Assembly: GCA_017471925.1 (NCBI GenBank)
Contig: JAFURM010000021.1
Coordinates: forward strand, 1 to 32,274
Direction of reading: 5' to 3'
Source: Bacteroides sp.
GTDB lineage: Bacteria > Bacteroidota > Bacteroidia > Bacteroidales > Bacteroidaceae
DNA: 32,274 bases
Numbering within the stretch: position 1 is the first letter of the stretch; each line of letters starts with the position of its first letter. The notes under the pieces are model-generated. The model saw only the letters and a list, made by a program, of their open reading frames with translations. It ran no database searches and was not told the DNA's origin. Below are positions 23,854 through 31,843 of the stretch, one piece after another. The translations under genes were made by a program, and so were the position numbers.

Positions 23854-23884
23854 CAAAGGTAAGGGAAATCAAAGAAACTACGAA
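23854..23884 (-). promoter_or_regulatory. Promoter of the porin gene
   Basis: On the minus strand TACCTTTG (23854-23861) is a perfect -7 box, 25 bp from the ATG. At 19 bp upstream, TTCG (23881-23884) is a 3-of-4 match to the -33 element. Confidence 0.6.
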
Positions 23885-23924
23885 GTTTTGTAACCACAAA
23901 TCCCCACCTTTCTAAGAAATACAC

Positions 23925-23932
23925 TATCTTTG
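23925..23932 (+). promoter_or_regulatory. -7 promoter box for the transcarbamylase gene
   Basis: TATCTTTG matches the Bacteroidetes -7 consensus exactly, 64 bp before the start codon. No clear -33 TTTG is present at 19-20 bp. Confidence 0.5.
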
Positions 23933-23996
23933 CCCCCAAAGCGAGACAAGCCGCATGCCGGCATAGAGCAACAGAACCATCAAAGTAATAACAGAT

Positions 23997-24962
23997 ATGA
24001 GAACTTATACCAATGTATTCGACCTGGGCGACCTGAAGCAGGCACTTGCCGAGGCTTTCGAGATTAAGAACGACCGCTATAAATATGAAACGCTGGGCCG
24101 CCACAAGACCTGTCTGCTGATATTCTTCAACAACAGTCTGCGCACCCGTCTCAGCACCCAGAAGGCTGCACGCAACCTGGGCATGGATGTCATTGTGCTC
24201 GACGTGAACCAAGGGGCATGGAAACTGGAGACCGAGCGCGGCGTTGTCATGGACGGCGACAAGAGCGAGCACCTGCTGGAAGCCATCCCCGTCATGGCCA
24301 GCTACTGCGACCTCATCGGCGTGCGTTCCTTTGCCCGCTTCGAGAGTCGTGAGGACGACTATACCGAGAAGATTCTGAACCAGTTCATCCAATATTCCGG
24401 CAAGCCGGTCTTCTCCATGGAGGCCGCCACGGGACATCCCCTGCAGGCTTTCGCCGACCTCATCACCATTGAGGAGTACAAGAAGAAAGAGCGTCCCAAG
24501 GTAGTGCTGACCTGGGCTCCCCACCCCAAGGCGTTGCCTCAGGCCGTGCCCAACTCGTTTGCCGACTTCATGAACGAGGCGGATGTGGAGTTTGTCATTA
24601 CCCACCCCGAAGGTTATGAGCTCGACCCCAAGTTCGTGCGTGGTGCCCGTGTGGAGTATGACCAAAGGAAGGCTTTCGAAGGTGCCGACTTCATCTATGC
24701 CAAGAACTGGGCCTGTCCGGGCGTCATCCGCCCCGAGGATTATGGCAAGGTGCTCAGCAAGGACATGAGCTGGACAGTGGACAGCGAACACATGGCATGG
24801 ACCGACAATGCCTGCTTCATGCACTGCCTGCCCGTACGCCGCAACATGATTGTGACCGACGAGGTCATCGAGGCTCCGACCTCACTGGTGATTCCCGAAG
24901 CAGCCAACCGCGAAATCTCAGCCACAGTGGTACTGAAGCGCATGCTGCAGGCATTGGCATAA
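23997..24962 (+). CDS. argF': N-succinyl-/N-acetyl-L-ornithine transcarbamylase
   Basis: 321 residues. It transfers carbamoyl to an N-acylated ornithine in the Bacteroidetes arginine pathway, as in the characterised Bacteroides fragilis succinylornithine enzyme. Motifs are FNNSLRTRLSTQKA (44-57; the carbamoyl-phosphate loop, SLRTR replacing STRT), GAWKLE, DGDKSEHLLEA (86-96), SMEAATGHPLQAFADL, and FMHCLPVRRNMIV. From memory, the B. fragilis enzyme has Pro90, which favours succinylornithine, whereas acetylornithine enzymes have Glu; here residue 90 is Ser. The loop KNWACPGVIRPEDYG also appears longer than in B. fragilis. Substrate preference is therefore open. It is monocistronic and convergent with the sensor kinase gene. 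Confidence 0.9.
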   Translation: MRTYTNVFDLGDLKQALAEAFEIKNDRYKYETLGRHKTCLLIFFNNSLRTRLSTQKAARNLGMDVIVLDVNQGAWKLETERGVVMDGDKSEHLLEAIPVMASYCDLIGVRSFARFESREDDYTEKILNQFIQYSGKPVFSMEAATGHPLQAFADLITIEEYKKKERPKVVLTWAPHPKALPQAVPNSFADFMNEADVEFVITHPEGYELDPKFVRGARVEYDQRKAFEGADFIYAKNWACPGVIRPEDYGKVLSKDMSWTVDSEHMAWTDNACFMHCLPVRRNMIVTDEVIEAPTSLVIPEAANREISATVVLKRMLQALA

Positions 24963-24978
24963 GGACGGATTCCGAAAA

Positions 24979-26490
24979 TCAGGTGTGCAATTCTATAATG
25001 AATCGCGCACCTTTTGTATATCCCTCGTCCAGGGTCAGCGTGCCGTTCATCTTGGCCACAATGAGGGAGCAGATGGGGAGTCCCAGTCCGTCACCGGTCG
25101 TCAAATCCTTCACCTCCGTGAAAGGCTTGAAGAGGTGGGTACGCTGCTCTTCGGGGATGCCGCATCCCGTGTCGCTCACGATGAACTGATGGGTGTGTGC
25201 GCCACGCTTCTTGAAGTCCAGCCAGATTTTTCCATCGGCCGGTGTGTACTCGGCAGCATTGCGCAGCAGGTGCAGCAGGACGCGTTCCAGCTGCTCGGGA
25301 TTGATTTTCACACTCAGTTTGGGAGCATTCACGGCTAAGGAGACATTCTCATGGGTCAGTCCCTTAATCTTGTCCATCACGCTTTCACAGAAGGCGGCCA
25401 CGTTCTTCTCCTGCAGTTCATAGCTCTCGGACAGGGTGTTCTCCAGTTTCGAAAGTTCCTGAATGTGTACGGAAAAGGCGCGCAGGGCCTGCACGCCGGG
25501 ATGGGAAGCATCCAGCGTGTCGAGCGTCGGCTCCATCTGGGCGGATATATTCTGAATAAACTTGGTCTTCAGTTCATTGTGTTCGTTGGCCACCAGGATA
25601 GCCTTCTTCTGCTTGCGCGTCAGCAGGATATAGCGCAGCAGGATGACCACGCCCATCACCAACACACCGGCCAGAATGACGGCCAGGATGCAGAGTCCGA
25701 CGATGACATACTGCTTCATGTCCAGCGACTCCTCTTTCTCCTGAATCGTGGCCTGACTCTCGTCATACTTCAGTTTCAGGGCGTTCAGTTCGTCCTGGGC
25801 CGTCAGTGTCTTCACGGAGTCACTCCAAAGGATGTATTTCTCATAGGTGCGGGCCACGAGGCGGGCATTGTTTGCCCGGCGTGCCATGTCAATGAGGTTC
25901 TTGTAGCACCTGTCCACGCCCTCATAGTTCTTCTGCTCCTTGTACTGGCCTATCAGACGGTTGATGGCCTCGTCTCCCTGGGAGTTCATGCCGAAGGTGT
26001 AGTAGAAGTTGGCCTTCGTATAGAGCAGGTCGTTGCTCAGCGAATCGTTGGCGGCAGCCTTGGCCACCTCTTCCAGCAGCGCCAGCTGTTCCTTGGCATT
26101 GGCGGTGCGCTTCATCTTGATGTACATCTGTAGGCGTTCCTTGTAGATGGGGAAGCGGAGGGCCGGAAGTTTCTTGCCTTGCTTCTGCTCGCCGGCGGTC
26201 ACTAAGGCATTGATGTCGCGCAACAGGTCGAAAGCCTCCTTGTAGTAGTTCTCCCGATGATAGAGCGCGGCAGCCTGAACGCCACACGCCACTGCCTCGT
26301 CATAGTTGTTGCGGTTGGCAAACGCCTTATGGGCCTGCAGGAAATGGTAGCGGGCCTTGATATATTCCTTCTGGGTCAGGTGTTCCCGGGCCTGTTTCTT
26401 CAGTTCCTCACCACGCTCCTGTGCCCACAAGGTGCAAGAGCAGACCACAGCGACAAATAGTGCAATAAACTTCTTCATACGTCTATACAT
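24979..26490 (-). CDS. TPR-containing sensor histidine kinase-like protein lacking the phosphoacceptor His
   Basis: Start between 26490 (MYRRMKKF) and 26478 (MKKF, 499 residues). A longer frame to 26508 is excluded because that ATG lies inside the -7 box. From MKKF numbering: signal peptide to about 20, TPR-like helical periplasmic domain 25-235, TM helix 257-285, DHp-like helices 295-350, HATPase domain 380-499 with N box (Asn407), G1 (DTGCG 436-440) and G2 (GDGLG 462-466). In the H box the expected SHExRTPL reads SAQMEPTL, so Ala313 replaces the phosphoacceptor histidine. The ATPase site looks intact. No response regulator gene is adjacent. It may act as a phosphatase, a dimer partner, or through a different residue. 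Confidence 0.85.
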   Translation of the reverse strand: MYRRMKKFIALFVAVVCSCTLWAQERGEELKKQAREHLTQKEYIKARYHFLQAHKAFANRNNYDEAVACGVQAAALYHRENYYKEAFDLLRDINALVTAGEQKQGKKLPALRFPIYKERLQMYIKMKRTANAKEQLALLEEVAKAAANDSLSNDLLYTKANFYYTFGMNSQGDEAINRLIGQYKEQKNYEGVDRCYKNLIDMARRANNARLVARTYEKYILWSDSVKTLTAQDELNALKLKYDESQATIQEKEESLDMKQYVIVGLCILAVILAGVLVMGVVILLRYILLTRKQKKAILVANEHNELKTKFIQNISAQMEPTLDTLDASHPGVQALRAFSVHIQELSKLENTLSESYELQEKNVAAFCESVMDKIKGLTHENVSLAVNAPKLSVKINPEQLERVLLHLLRNAAEYTPADGKIWLDFKKRGAHTHQFIVSDTGCGIPEEQRTHLFKPFTEVKDLTTGDGLGLPICSLIVAKMNGTLTLDEGYTKGARFIIELHT

Positions 26491-26505
26491 AATTGGATTT
26501 GCAGA

Positions 26506-26513
26506 CAAAGGTA
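26506..26513 (-). promoter_or_regulatory. -7 promoter box for the sensor kinase-like gene
   Basis: TACCTTTG on the minus strand, a perfect match, located 15 bp before the ATG at 26490 and 7 bp after the GT2 stop. It fixes the start codon and shows that the kinase gene is not simply the tail of the mtaB operon. Confidence 0.6.
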
Positions 26514-26520
26514 TGGAAAA

Positions 26521-27552
26521 TTATGAAAGTAACCGCAAGTCGTGATAATGTTTCTTTCCCTTGAAATAGAATTGCCACAGGATGCTGAAGCGGGTGCGCT
26601 CGGGAATCTCACGCTCCATGCTCTTCTGCAGGTTTTCGCAGCGGGAAGGCAGGAAGGAGGGACGCAGGCGTCTGTAGTCCCGGCGTGCCCGAATCACGGC
26701 CCGGCCATTGGCCCAGTCGCCCGTCAGGAAATACTTCAAGGCAGCCACATAGTCAAGCAGGGCACGCACACGCATGACGGGACGCAGTTCATCATCGGGC
26801 AGATTCTTGTAGAGCATCAGCAGGTTGTTGCGAAAGTTGAGGAAGGTCTTGTGGGGATTCTCGCGCTTCAGGGTGGCTCCTCCCCAATGATTGACGCAGC
26901 TGGATGGCACACAGGCCACTCCCATGCCACGGGCCCGGAACCTCCAGCAGAGGTCAATCTCTTCCATGTGGGCAAAGAAGCGGCCGTCCAGTCCGCCTAC
27001 GCGGCGATAGGCTTCCAGCCGTACGAACAGAGCTGCTCCCGTGGCCCAGAAGATGGTGCAGGGTGTGTCATACTGCCCACGGTCCTCCTCCGTCACCCCC
27101 ATGATGCGTCCGCGGCAGAAGGGATAACCATAACGGTCCACGAAACCGCCGGCCGCACCGGCATACTCAAACCATCCGGGGCGGCGGAGGCTGTGAATCT
27201 TAGGCTGGCAGGCGGCCACGTCGGGATGGGTATCCATATATGCCTGCAGAGGGAGAAGCCATTCCGGAGTGACCAGGACATCCGAATTGAGCAACACGAC
27301 ATACTCGGCCTCCACCTCGGCAAGGGCACGGTTGTAGCCCTCGGCAAAGCCATAGTTGCGATCCAGTTCTATTCGTCTCACGCCAGGAAATTCCCTGCGA
27401 AGCATCTCTAAGGAGCCGTCGGTAGAGGCATTGTCGGCCACATAGACCGTCACGCGCTCCCCACCCATAGCAGCGGCATCCTTCACGACGGCGGGCAGAT
27501 AGGCCTGCAGCATCTCCCGCCCGTTCCAGTTCAGTATGACGACGGCAATCAT
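26521..27552 (-). CDS. Family 2 glycosyltransferase (rhamnosyltransferase-like)
   Basis: 343 residues, cytoplasmic, GT-A fold. The N-terminus VVILNWNG is followed by YVADNASTDGS (about 36-46), the DXD-like LLNSDVLV (about 86-93), ATGAALFVRLEAYRRVGGLDG and HMEEIDLCWRFRARG (the acceptor-side ED motif). The last 100 residues include a helix-rich membrane-associating part. It would add a sugar to an envelope glycan or lipid. Its ATG overlaps the acyltransferase stop by four bases (27549-27552), indicating translational coupling, so a role in lipid A or LPS assembly is a fair inference. Confidence 0.9.
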   Translation of the reverse strand: MIAVVILNWNGREMLQAYLPAVVKDAAAMGGERVTVYVADNASTDGSLEMLRREFPGVRRIELDRNYGFAEGYNRALAEVEAEYVVLLNSDVLVTPEWLLPLQAYMDTHPDVAACQPKIHSLRRPGWFEYAGAAGGFVDRYGYPFCRGRIMGVTEEDRGQYDTPCTIFWATGAALFVRLEAYRRVGGLDGRFFAHMEEIDLCWRFRARGMGVACVPSSCVNHWGGATLKRENPHKTFLNFRNNLLMLYKNLPDDELRPVMRVRALLDYVAALKYFLTGDWANGRAVIRARRDYRRLRPSFLPSRCENLQKSMEREIPERTRFSILWQFYFKGKKHYHDLRLLS

Positions 27553-28439
27553 CCGATTTCACTCCGTTTCAGTTTCCAGCGTCTGTGCGACCAGAACCAG
27601 TAGGGCGGATTGCGGCGGATGGTCTGATCCAGGCGGCGGGCAAAAAGTTCGGTAATCTCTCCCTCGGCCGTCAGCTTGGGGGTCTCGGTAAGGAGGTCGA
27701 AGCGCACCTTGCAATAGCCGCGCTTCACGTGCTCCAGTTCGGCATAGAAGACGGGAAAGTCCATCATCTTGGCAATGCGCTCGGCACCGTCCATGAAGAC
27801 GGTCTCCTGATGGAGGAAGGTGGTCCAGTATTTGGCTTCGTTGCGGTTGGGCGACTGGTCGGTAATCAGTCCCAGGGCCATGCGTTTGCCTTCCCGGCGC
27901 AGGCGGATGACTTCGCGGGCCGTGGAGTGCTTGGCAATGTTATAGCCTCCGAAGCGGGAGCGGATGACCTTGAACATCTCGTCGAGATAGCTGTTGTGGA
28001 GGGGTTTGTAGACCTGGGCGGGAATGTCACCCGGCTGCATGATGGCCCCCATGCCGATGAGCCACTCGAAGTTGGCGTAGTGAGGAATCATCACCACGAT
28101 GCCGCCATGCTTCTCTATCATGGAGAGGTAGGCCTCGGTATTTTCATAGGTCATGCGGCGTTTCATCTCGTCCAGCGACATGCGGAGCATTTTCACCTCC
28201 TCCATCATGTAGTCGCAGATGTAGTGGTAGAAGCGGCGTTCTATCTCGCGCAGCTCCTTCTTTCCCTTCTCGGGGAAAGCGTTGGCCAGATTGGTGCGCA
28301 CCACCCTGCGGCGATAGCGGAAGAGGTGACGCAGCAGGAAGCAGATGGCATCGGAAAGCACATGGAGTGCCCCCAGGGGCAGGAGAGCCAGCAGCCACAT
28401 GCCGGCGTAGGTGAGCCAGTAAATCAGTTTAGACTTCAT
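27549..28439 (-). CDS. LpxL/HtrB-type lipid A acyltransferase
   Basis: 296 residues. An N-terminal hydrophobic segment (LIYWLTYAGMWLLALLPLGA) anchors it to the inner membrane. The catalytic HX4E is His120-Tyr-Ala-Asn-Phe-Glu125 in MIPHYANFEW. Further family features are QVYKPLHNSYLDEMF, LITDQSPN and the Arg-rich segment RYRRRVVRTNLANAFP. Such enzymes transfer a secondary acyl chain to Kdo-lipid A. It is 13 bp after mtaB and overlaps the GT2 gene by four bases. I withhold a symbol because LpxL and LpxM cannot be separated here. Confidence 0.9.
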   Translation of the reverse strand: MKSKLIYWLTYAGMWLLALLPLGALHVLSDAICFLLRHLFRYRRRVVRTNLANAFPEKGKKELREIERRFYHYICDYMMEEVKMLRMSLDEMKRRMTYENTEAYLSMIEKHGGIVVMIPHYANFEWLIGMGAIMQPGDIPAQVYKPLHNSYLDEMFKVIRSRFGGYNIAKHSTAREVIRLRREGKRMALGLITDQSPNRNEAKYWTTFLHQETVFMDGAERIAKMMDFPVFYAELEHVKRGYCKVRFDLLTETPKLTAEGEITELFARRLDQTIRRNPPYWFWSHRRWKLKRSEIG

Positions 28440-28452
28440 TATTCCGTTGTTT

Positions 28453-29775
28453 TTATGTAGGTTCGTTATGGGTCATCAGTGCCGTTCCCTCTTCGTTGAA
28501 TGCGCCGAGTTTCACTGTCACCACACGGTTGTCCAGCGCATCGTCGTGGGGCATCTCCACGCGGATGTAGTTGGGTGTAAAGCCGTGCATGGGCGTGCCG
28601 GGCTTGGAGCGTTCCATCAGCACCGGCATCTCCTTCCCGATGTGGCGGGCATAGAAGGCACGGGTCTTCTCGTCCGACAATTCCAACAGCAACTGGCTGC
28701 GGCGGTGCTTCTCTTCGGGTGACACTACATGGGCAATCTTCAACGCCTGCGTACCGGGACGCTCGGAGTAGCTGAAGACATGCAGCTGGGTCACGTCCAG
28801 CCCACGGATAAAGTCATAGGCCTGCCGGAAATACTCCTCGGTCTCGCCGCGTGTGCCCACAATGACATCCACGCCGATAAAGGCATCGGGCATCAGCTCC
28901 TTGATGCGCTTCACCTTGGCGGCAAAAAGGGCCGTGTCGTAGCGGCGGCGCATCAGTTTCAGCACCTCGTCGCAGCCGGCCTGCAGGGGAATGTGGAAAT
29001 GGGGCATGAAGCGTTTGGAGCGGGCCACGAAGGCTATGATTTCCTCGGTCAGCAGGTTGGGTTCAATGGAAGAGATGCGGTAGCGCTCTATGCCCTCCAC
29101 CTCGTCCAGGGCCTGCACCAGGTCATAGAAGGTCTCGCCCGTGCTCTTGCCGAAGTCGCCGATGTTCACGCCGGTCAGCACTATCTCCTTGCCCCCCTCG
29201 GCTGCGGCGGCACGGGCCTGTTCCACTAAGGAGGCAATCGTGCCGTTGCGACTGCGGCCACGGGCAAAGGGAATGGTGCAGTAGGAACAAAAGTAATCGC
29301 ATCCGTCCTGCACCTTCAGGAAAAAGCGGGTGCGGTCGCCACGCGAACAGGAGGGGGCAAACGAGCGGATGTCCTTCAGGGGAGTGGTGAACGTTTCGCC
29401 ATGCTCCCGCTTCTGCAGGTCGCCCAGGTAGAGGAGCAGGTCTTTCTTCTGCTCGGCACCCAGCACCACGTCCACACCATCGATGGCCGCCACCGTGTCG
29501 GGCTTCAGTTGGGCATAGCAGCCGGTCACCACCACGAAGGCACCGGGATGCTGCTTCACCAGGCGATGGATGGCCTGGCGGCACTTCTTGTCGGCCACCT
29601 CGGTCACCGAGCAGGTGTTCACCACGCAGATATCGGCCCTCTCGCCTTTACGCGCCGTGCGCACCCCGGCCTCGCGCAGCATACGCCCGATGGTGGAGGT
29701 CTCGGAGAAGTTCAGTTTGCAGCCCAGGGTATAGTAAACGGCTGTCTTATCTTGGAAAACATGTGTATCTATCAT
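28453..29775 (-). CDS. mtaB: tRNA (t6A37) methylthiotransferase MtaB
   Basis: Start taken at the second ATG (29775; 440 residues). It converts t6A37 to ms2t6A in tRNAs reading ANN codons. The N-terminal UPF0004 domain has cluster cysteines Cys19 (TLGCKLN), Cys55 (NTCSVT) and Cys86 (TGCYAQ). The radical SAM motif CDYFCSYC holds Cys159, Cys163 and Cys166, followed by IPFARGRSRN. A C-terminal TRAM-like domain covers about the last 65 residues. The LGCKLN and CxxxCxxC patterns favour MtaB over MiaB and RimO. It leads the mtaB-acyltransferase-GT2 operon and is divergent from the acyl-CoA synthetase gene. Confidence 0.93.
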   Translation of the reverse strand: MIDTHVFQDKTAVYYTLGCKLNFSETSTIGRMLREAGVRTARKGERADICVVNTCSVTEVADKKCRQAIHRLVKQHPGAFVVVTGCYAQLKPDTVAAIDGVDVVLGAEQKKDLLLYLGDLQKREHGETFTTPLKDIRSFAPSCSRGDRTRFFLKVQDGCDYFCSYCTIPFARGRSRNGTIASLVEQARAAAAEGGKEIVLTGVNIGDFGKSTGETFYDLVQALDEVEGIERYRISSIEPNLLTEEIIAFVARSKRFMPHFHIPLQAGCDEVLKLMRRRYDTALFAAKVKRIKELMPDAFIGVDVIVGTRGETEEYFRQAYDFIRGLDVTQLHVFSYSERPGTQALKIAHVVSPEEKHRRSQLLLELSDEKTRAFYARHIGKEMPVLMERSKPGTPMHGFTPNYIRVEMPHDDALDNRVVTVKLGAFNEEGTALMTHNEPT

Positions 29776-29797
29776 ACGAGCAATCACTTTTTCGCCA

Positions 29798-29805
29798 CAA
29801 ATGTA
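29798..29805 (-). promoter_or_regulatory. -7 promoter box for the mtaB operon
   Basis: TACATTTG on the minus strand, 22 bp upstream of the ATG at 29775. No good -33 element is visible at 19-20 bp. Confidence 0.5.
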
Positions 29806-29827
29806 CGCATTATATTATATTTTTCCT

Positions 29828-29835
29828 ATTTTTGC
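29828..29835 (+). promoter_or_regulatory. -7 promoter box for the acyl-CoA synthetase gene
   Basis: TATTTTTG matches TAnnTTTG and lies 22 bp before the ATG at 29858. It is divergent from the mtaB -7 box, 22 bp away. It also shows that an in-frame ATG at 29801 cannot be the start. Confidence 0.5.
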
Positions 29836-29857
29836 ACAATCAACAATAAAATGTGCA

Positions 29858-31534
29858 ATGATACAAGAGAACTTTATCAAGCTATACGAACACAGCTTTC
29901 GTGAAAACTGGGAGCTCCCTTGCTACACCAACTATGGCGAGAAGGAGAGTTACACCTATGGACAAGTGGCTCAAGAGATAGCCCGCATGCATCTGCTCTT
30001 CAAGCACTGTCAGCTGCGAAGGGGAGACAAAATCGCCATCATCGGCAAGAACAACGCCCGATGGGCCATTGCCTACATGGCCACCGTGACCTATGGCGGC
30101 ATCGTGGTCCCCATCCTGCAAGACTTCAACCCCAACGACGTGCACCACATCGTGAACCACTCCGAATCGGTGTTCCTCTTCACCGGCGATGCCATCTGGG
30201 ACCACCTGGAGGAGGACCGCATGGAGGGACTGCGCGGCGTCTTCTCCCTGACCGACTACCGCTGCCTCTACCAGCGCGACGGCGAAAACATCCAGCAGTT
30301 CCTGAAGAACCTGGACAGCGAGATGGCCGAGACCTATCCCAACGGTTACCGCAAGGAAGACGTAGTCTACACCGATCTCTCCAACGACAAGGTGATGCTG
30401 CTGAACTACACCTCGGGCACCACCGGATTCAGCAAGGGCGTCATGCTGACGGGCAACAACCTGGCCGGCAACGTCACCTTCGGCATCCGTACCCGCCTGT
30501 TAGAGCGCGGCAACCGCATCCTCTCCTTCCTCCCCCTGGCTCATGCCTATGGCTGCGCCTTCGACTTCCTCACGGCCACTGCCGTGGGCACCCATGTCAC
30601 CTTCCTCGGCAAGATTCCTTCACCCAAGATTCTGCTGAAGGCTTTCGAAGAGGTGAAGCCCAACCTGATTATCACCGTGCCCCTCGTCATCGAGAAGATA
30701 TACAAGAATGCCGTGCAGCCCATCATCAACAAGCGAAGTATGAAGTGGGCACTCAACATCCCCCTGCTGGATGCCAAGATATACAGCCAGATACGCAAGA
30801 AACTGATAGACGCCCTGGGCGGACGCTTCAAGGAGGTCATCATCGGCGGTGCCGCCATGAACCCCGAGGTAGAAGAGTTCTTCCACCGCATCAAGTTCCC
30901 CTTCACCATCGGCTATGGCATGACCGAGTGTGCCCCGCTCATCAGCTATGCCCCCTGGGACGAATTCATTCCCACCTCATCGGGCCGCGTACTGGAAGGC
31001 ATCATGGAGGCACGCATCGCCAAGAAGCACCCCGATGACCCCATCGGCGAAATACAGGTGCGCGGCGAAAACGTCATGGCCGGCTACTACAAGAACCCCG
31101 AAGCCACCAAGGAGGTGTTCACCGAAGACGGCTGGCTGCGCACGGGCGACCTGGGCACCCTGGACGAGAAGAACAACCTCTACATCCGTGGCCGAAGCAA
31201 GACCATGATTCTCAGCAGCAGCGGACAGAACATCTTCCCCGAAGAGATTGAGGCACGCCTGAACAACCTGCCCTTTGTCATCGAAAGCCTTGTCATCGAG
31301 CGCAACAAGAAGTTGGTGGCCCTGGTCTATGCCGACTATGAAGCCCTGGACTCCTTAGGTCTCAACAACGACGAAGGCCTGAAAGCCGTCATGGACGAGA
31401 ACCTGAAGAACCTGAACAAGAGCGTTGCCTCCTACGAGAAGGTCAGCAAGATACAGCTCTACCCCACTGAGTTCGAAAAGACCCCCAAGCGCAGCATCAA
31501 GCGTTACCTCTATGACAGCATTGCGATAGACTGA
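29858..31534 (+). CDS. AMP-forming long-chain acyl-CoA (or acyl-ACP) synthetase
   Basis: 558 residues from MIQENFIKLYEHSF. ANL-superfamily enzyme that activates a fatty acid through acyl-AMP. Motifs are the phosphate loop YTSGTTGFSKG (184-194), FLPLAHAYG, GGAAMNPEVEEFF, GYGMTECAP (352-360), GWLRTGDLG (aspartate that binds ribose), and the hinge GRSKTMILSSSGQNIFPEEIE around 445-465. At the C-terminus the catalytic-lysine region reads EKTPKRSIKRYLY, with lysines at 544 and 548; which one serves catalysis is not obvious. It resembles FadD-type enzymes, but Bacteroidetes anaerobes often use these for lipid recycling rather than beta-oxidation. Confidence 0.9.
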   Translation: MIQENFIKLYEHSFRENWELPCYTNYGEKESYTYGQVAQEIARMHLLFKHCQLRRGDKIAIIGKNNARWAIAYMATVTYGGIVVPILQDFNPNDVHHIVNHSESVFLFTGDAIWDHLEEDRMEGLRGVFSLTDYRCLYQRDGENIQQFLKNLDSEMAETYPNGYRKEDVVYTDLSNDKVMLLNYTSGTTGFSKGVMLTGNNLAGNVTFGIRTRLLERGNRILSFLPLAHAYGCAFDFLTATAVGTHVTFLGKIPSPKILLKAFEEVKPNLIITVPLVIEKIYKNAVQPIINKRSMKWALNIPLLDAKIYSQIRKKLIDALGGRFKEVIIGGAAMNPEVEEFFHRIKFPFTIGYGMTECAPLISYAPWDEFIPTSSGRVLEGIMEARIAKKHPDDPIGEIQVRGENVMAGYYKNPEATKEVFTEDGWLRTGDLGTLDEKNNLYIRGRSKTMILSSSGQNIFPEEIEARLNNLPFVIESLVIERNKKLVALVYADYEALDSLGLNNDEGLKAVMDENLKNLNKSVASYEKVSKIQLYPTEFEKTPKRSIKRYLYDSIAID

Positions 31535-31843
31535 CGCCCCTGTACACCGGCCGCATGTGCCGGCCTTCAACTGCCCGTTGCCTTTAAAACTTTCCCTCCG
31601 TCTGTTTTAAAGGTAACGGGCATTCGTTTAAAAGAAAACGTCCCGACGTTTTAAAGAGCCTCTCTTCCCCTCCCAATCCATGCCGCATCATCCCCGTCCA
31701 TAAGGGCGCAGCATGCCATATCCGATTAACCATCCGCTCATCAGCCGTAGGGGTCATTTTTTGGGGGGCAGGGTCACCTATGACCCCTCCTCCGGCAAAA
31801 CCTTCAAGAAAAAACCCCAAACAGCGGGAATTGGAAAAGCCAC
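31535..31843. other. Gene-free region with several hairpins between the acyl-CoA synthetase gene and the IS remnant
   Basis: No convincing gene. CCGGC (31547-31551)/GCCGG (31559-31563) just after the stop may be part of a terminator. A 19-bp hairpin lies at 31572-31622, and AAAACGT (31635-31641)/ACGTTTT (31646-31652) form a 7-bp hairpin. AGGGGTCAT (31749-31757) and ATGACCCCT (31780-31788) form a 9-bp inverted repeat. Confidence 0.5.
31572..31622 (+). terminator. Long 19-bp hairpin downstream of the acyl-CoA synthetase gene
   Basis: TGCCCGTTGCCTTTAAAAC (31572-31590) pairs with GTTTTAAAGGTAACGGGCA (31604-31622), all positions pairing with one G-T wobble. No long T run follows, so it may be a 3'-end stabiliser or a repeat element rather than a simple terminator. 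Confidence 0.5.

Noticed and set aside
22647-24824. 725-residue reading of the porin frame
   Set aside because: The upstream 330 residues are the antisense shadow of the transcarbamylase gene. A signal peptide and -7 box place the real start at 23828.
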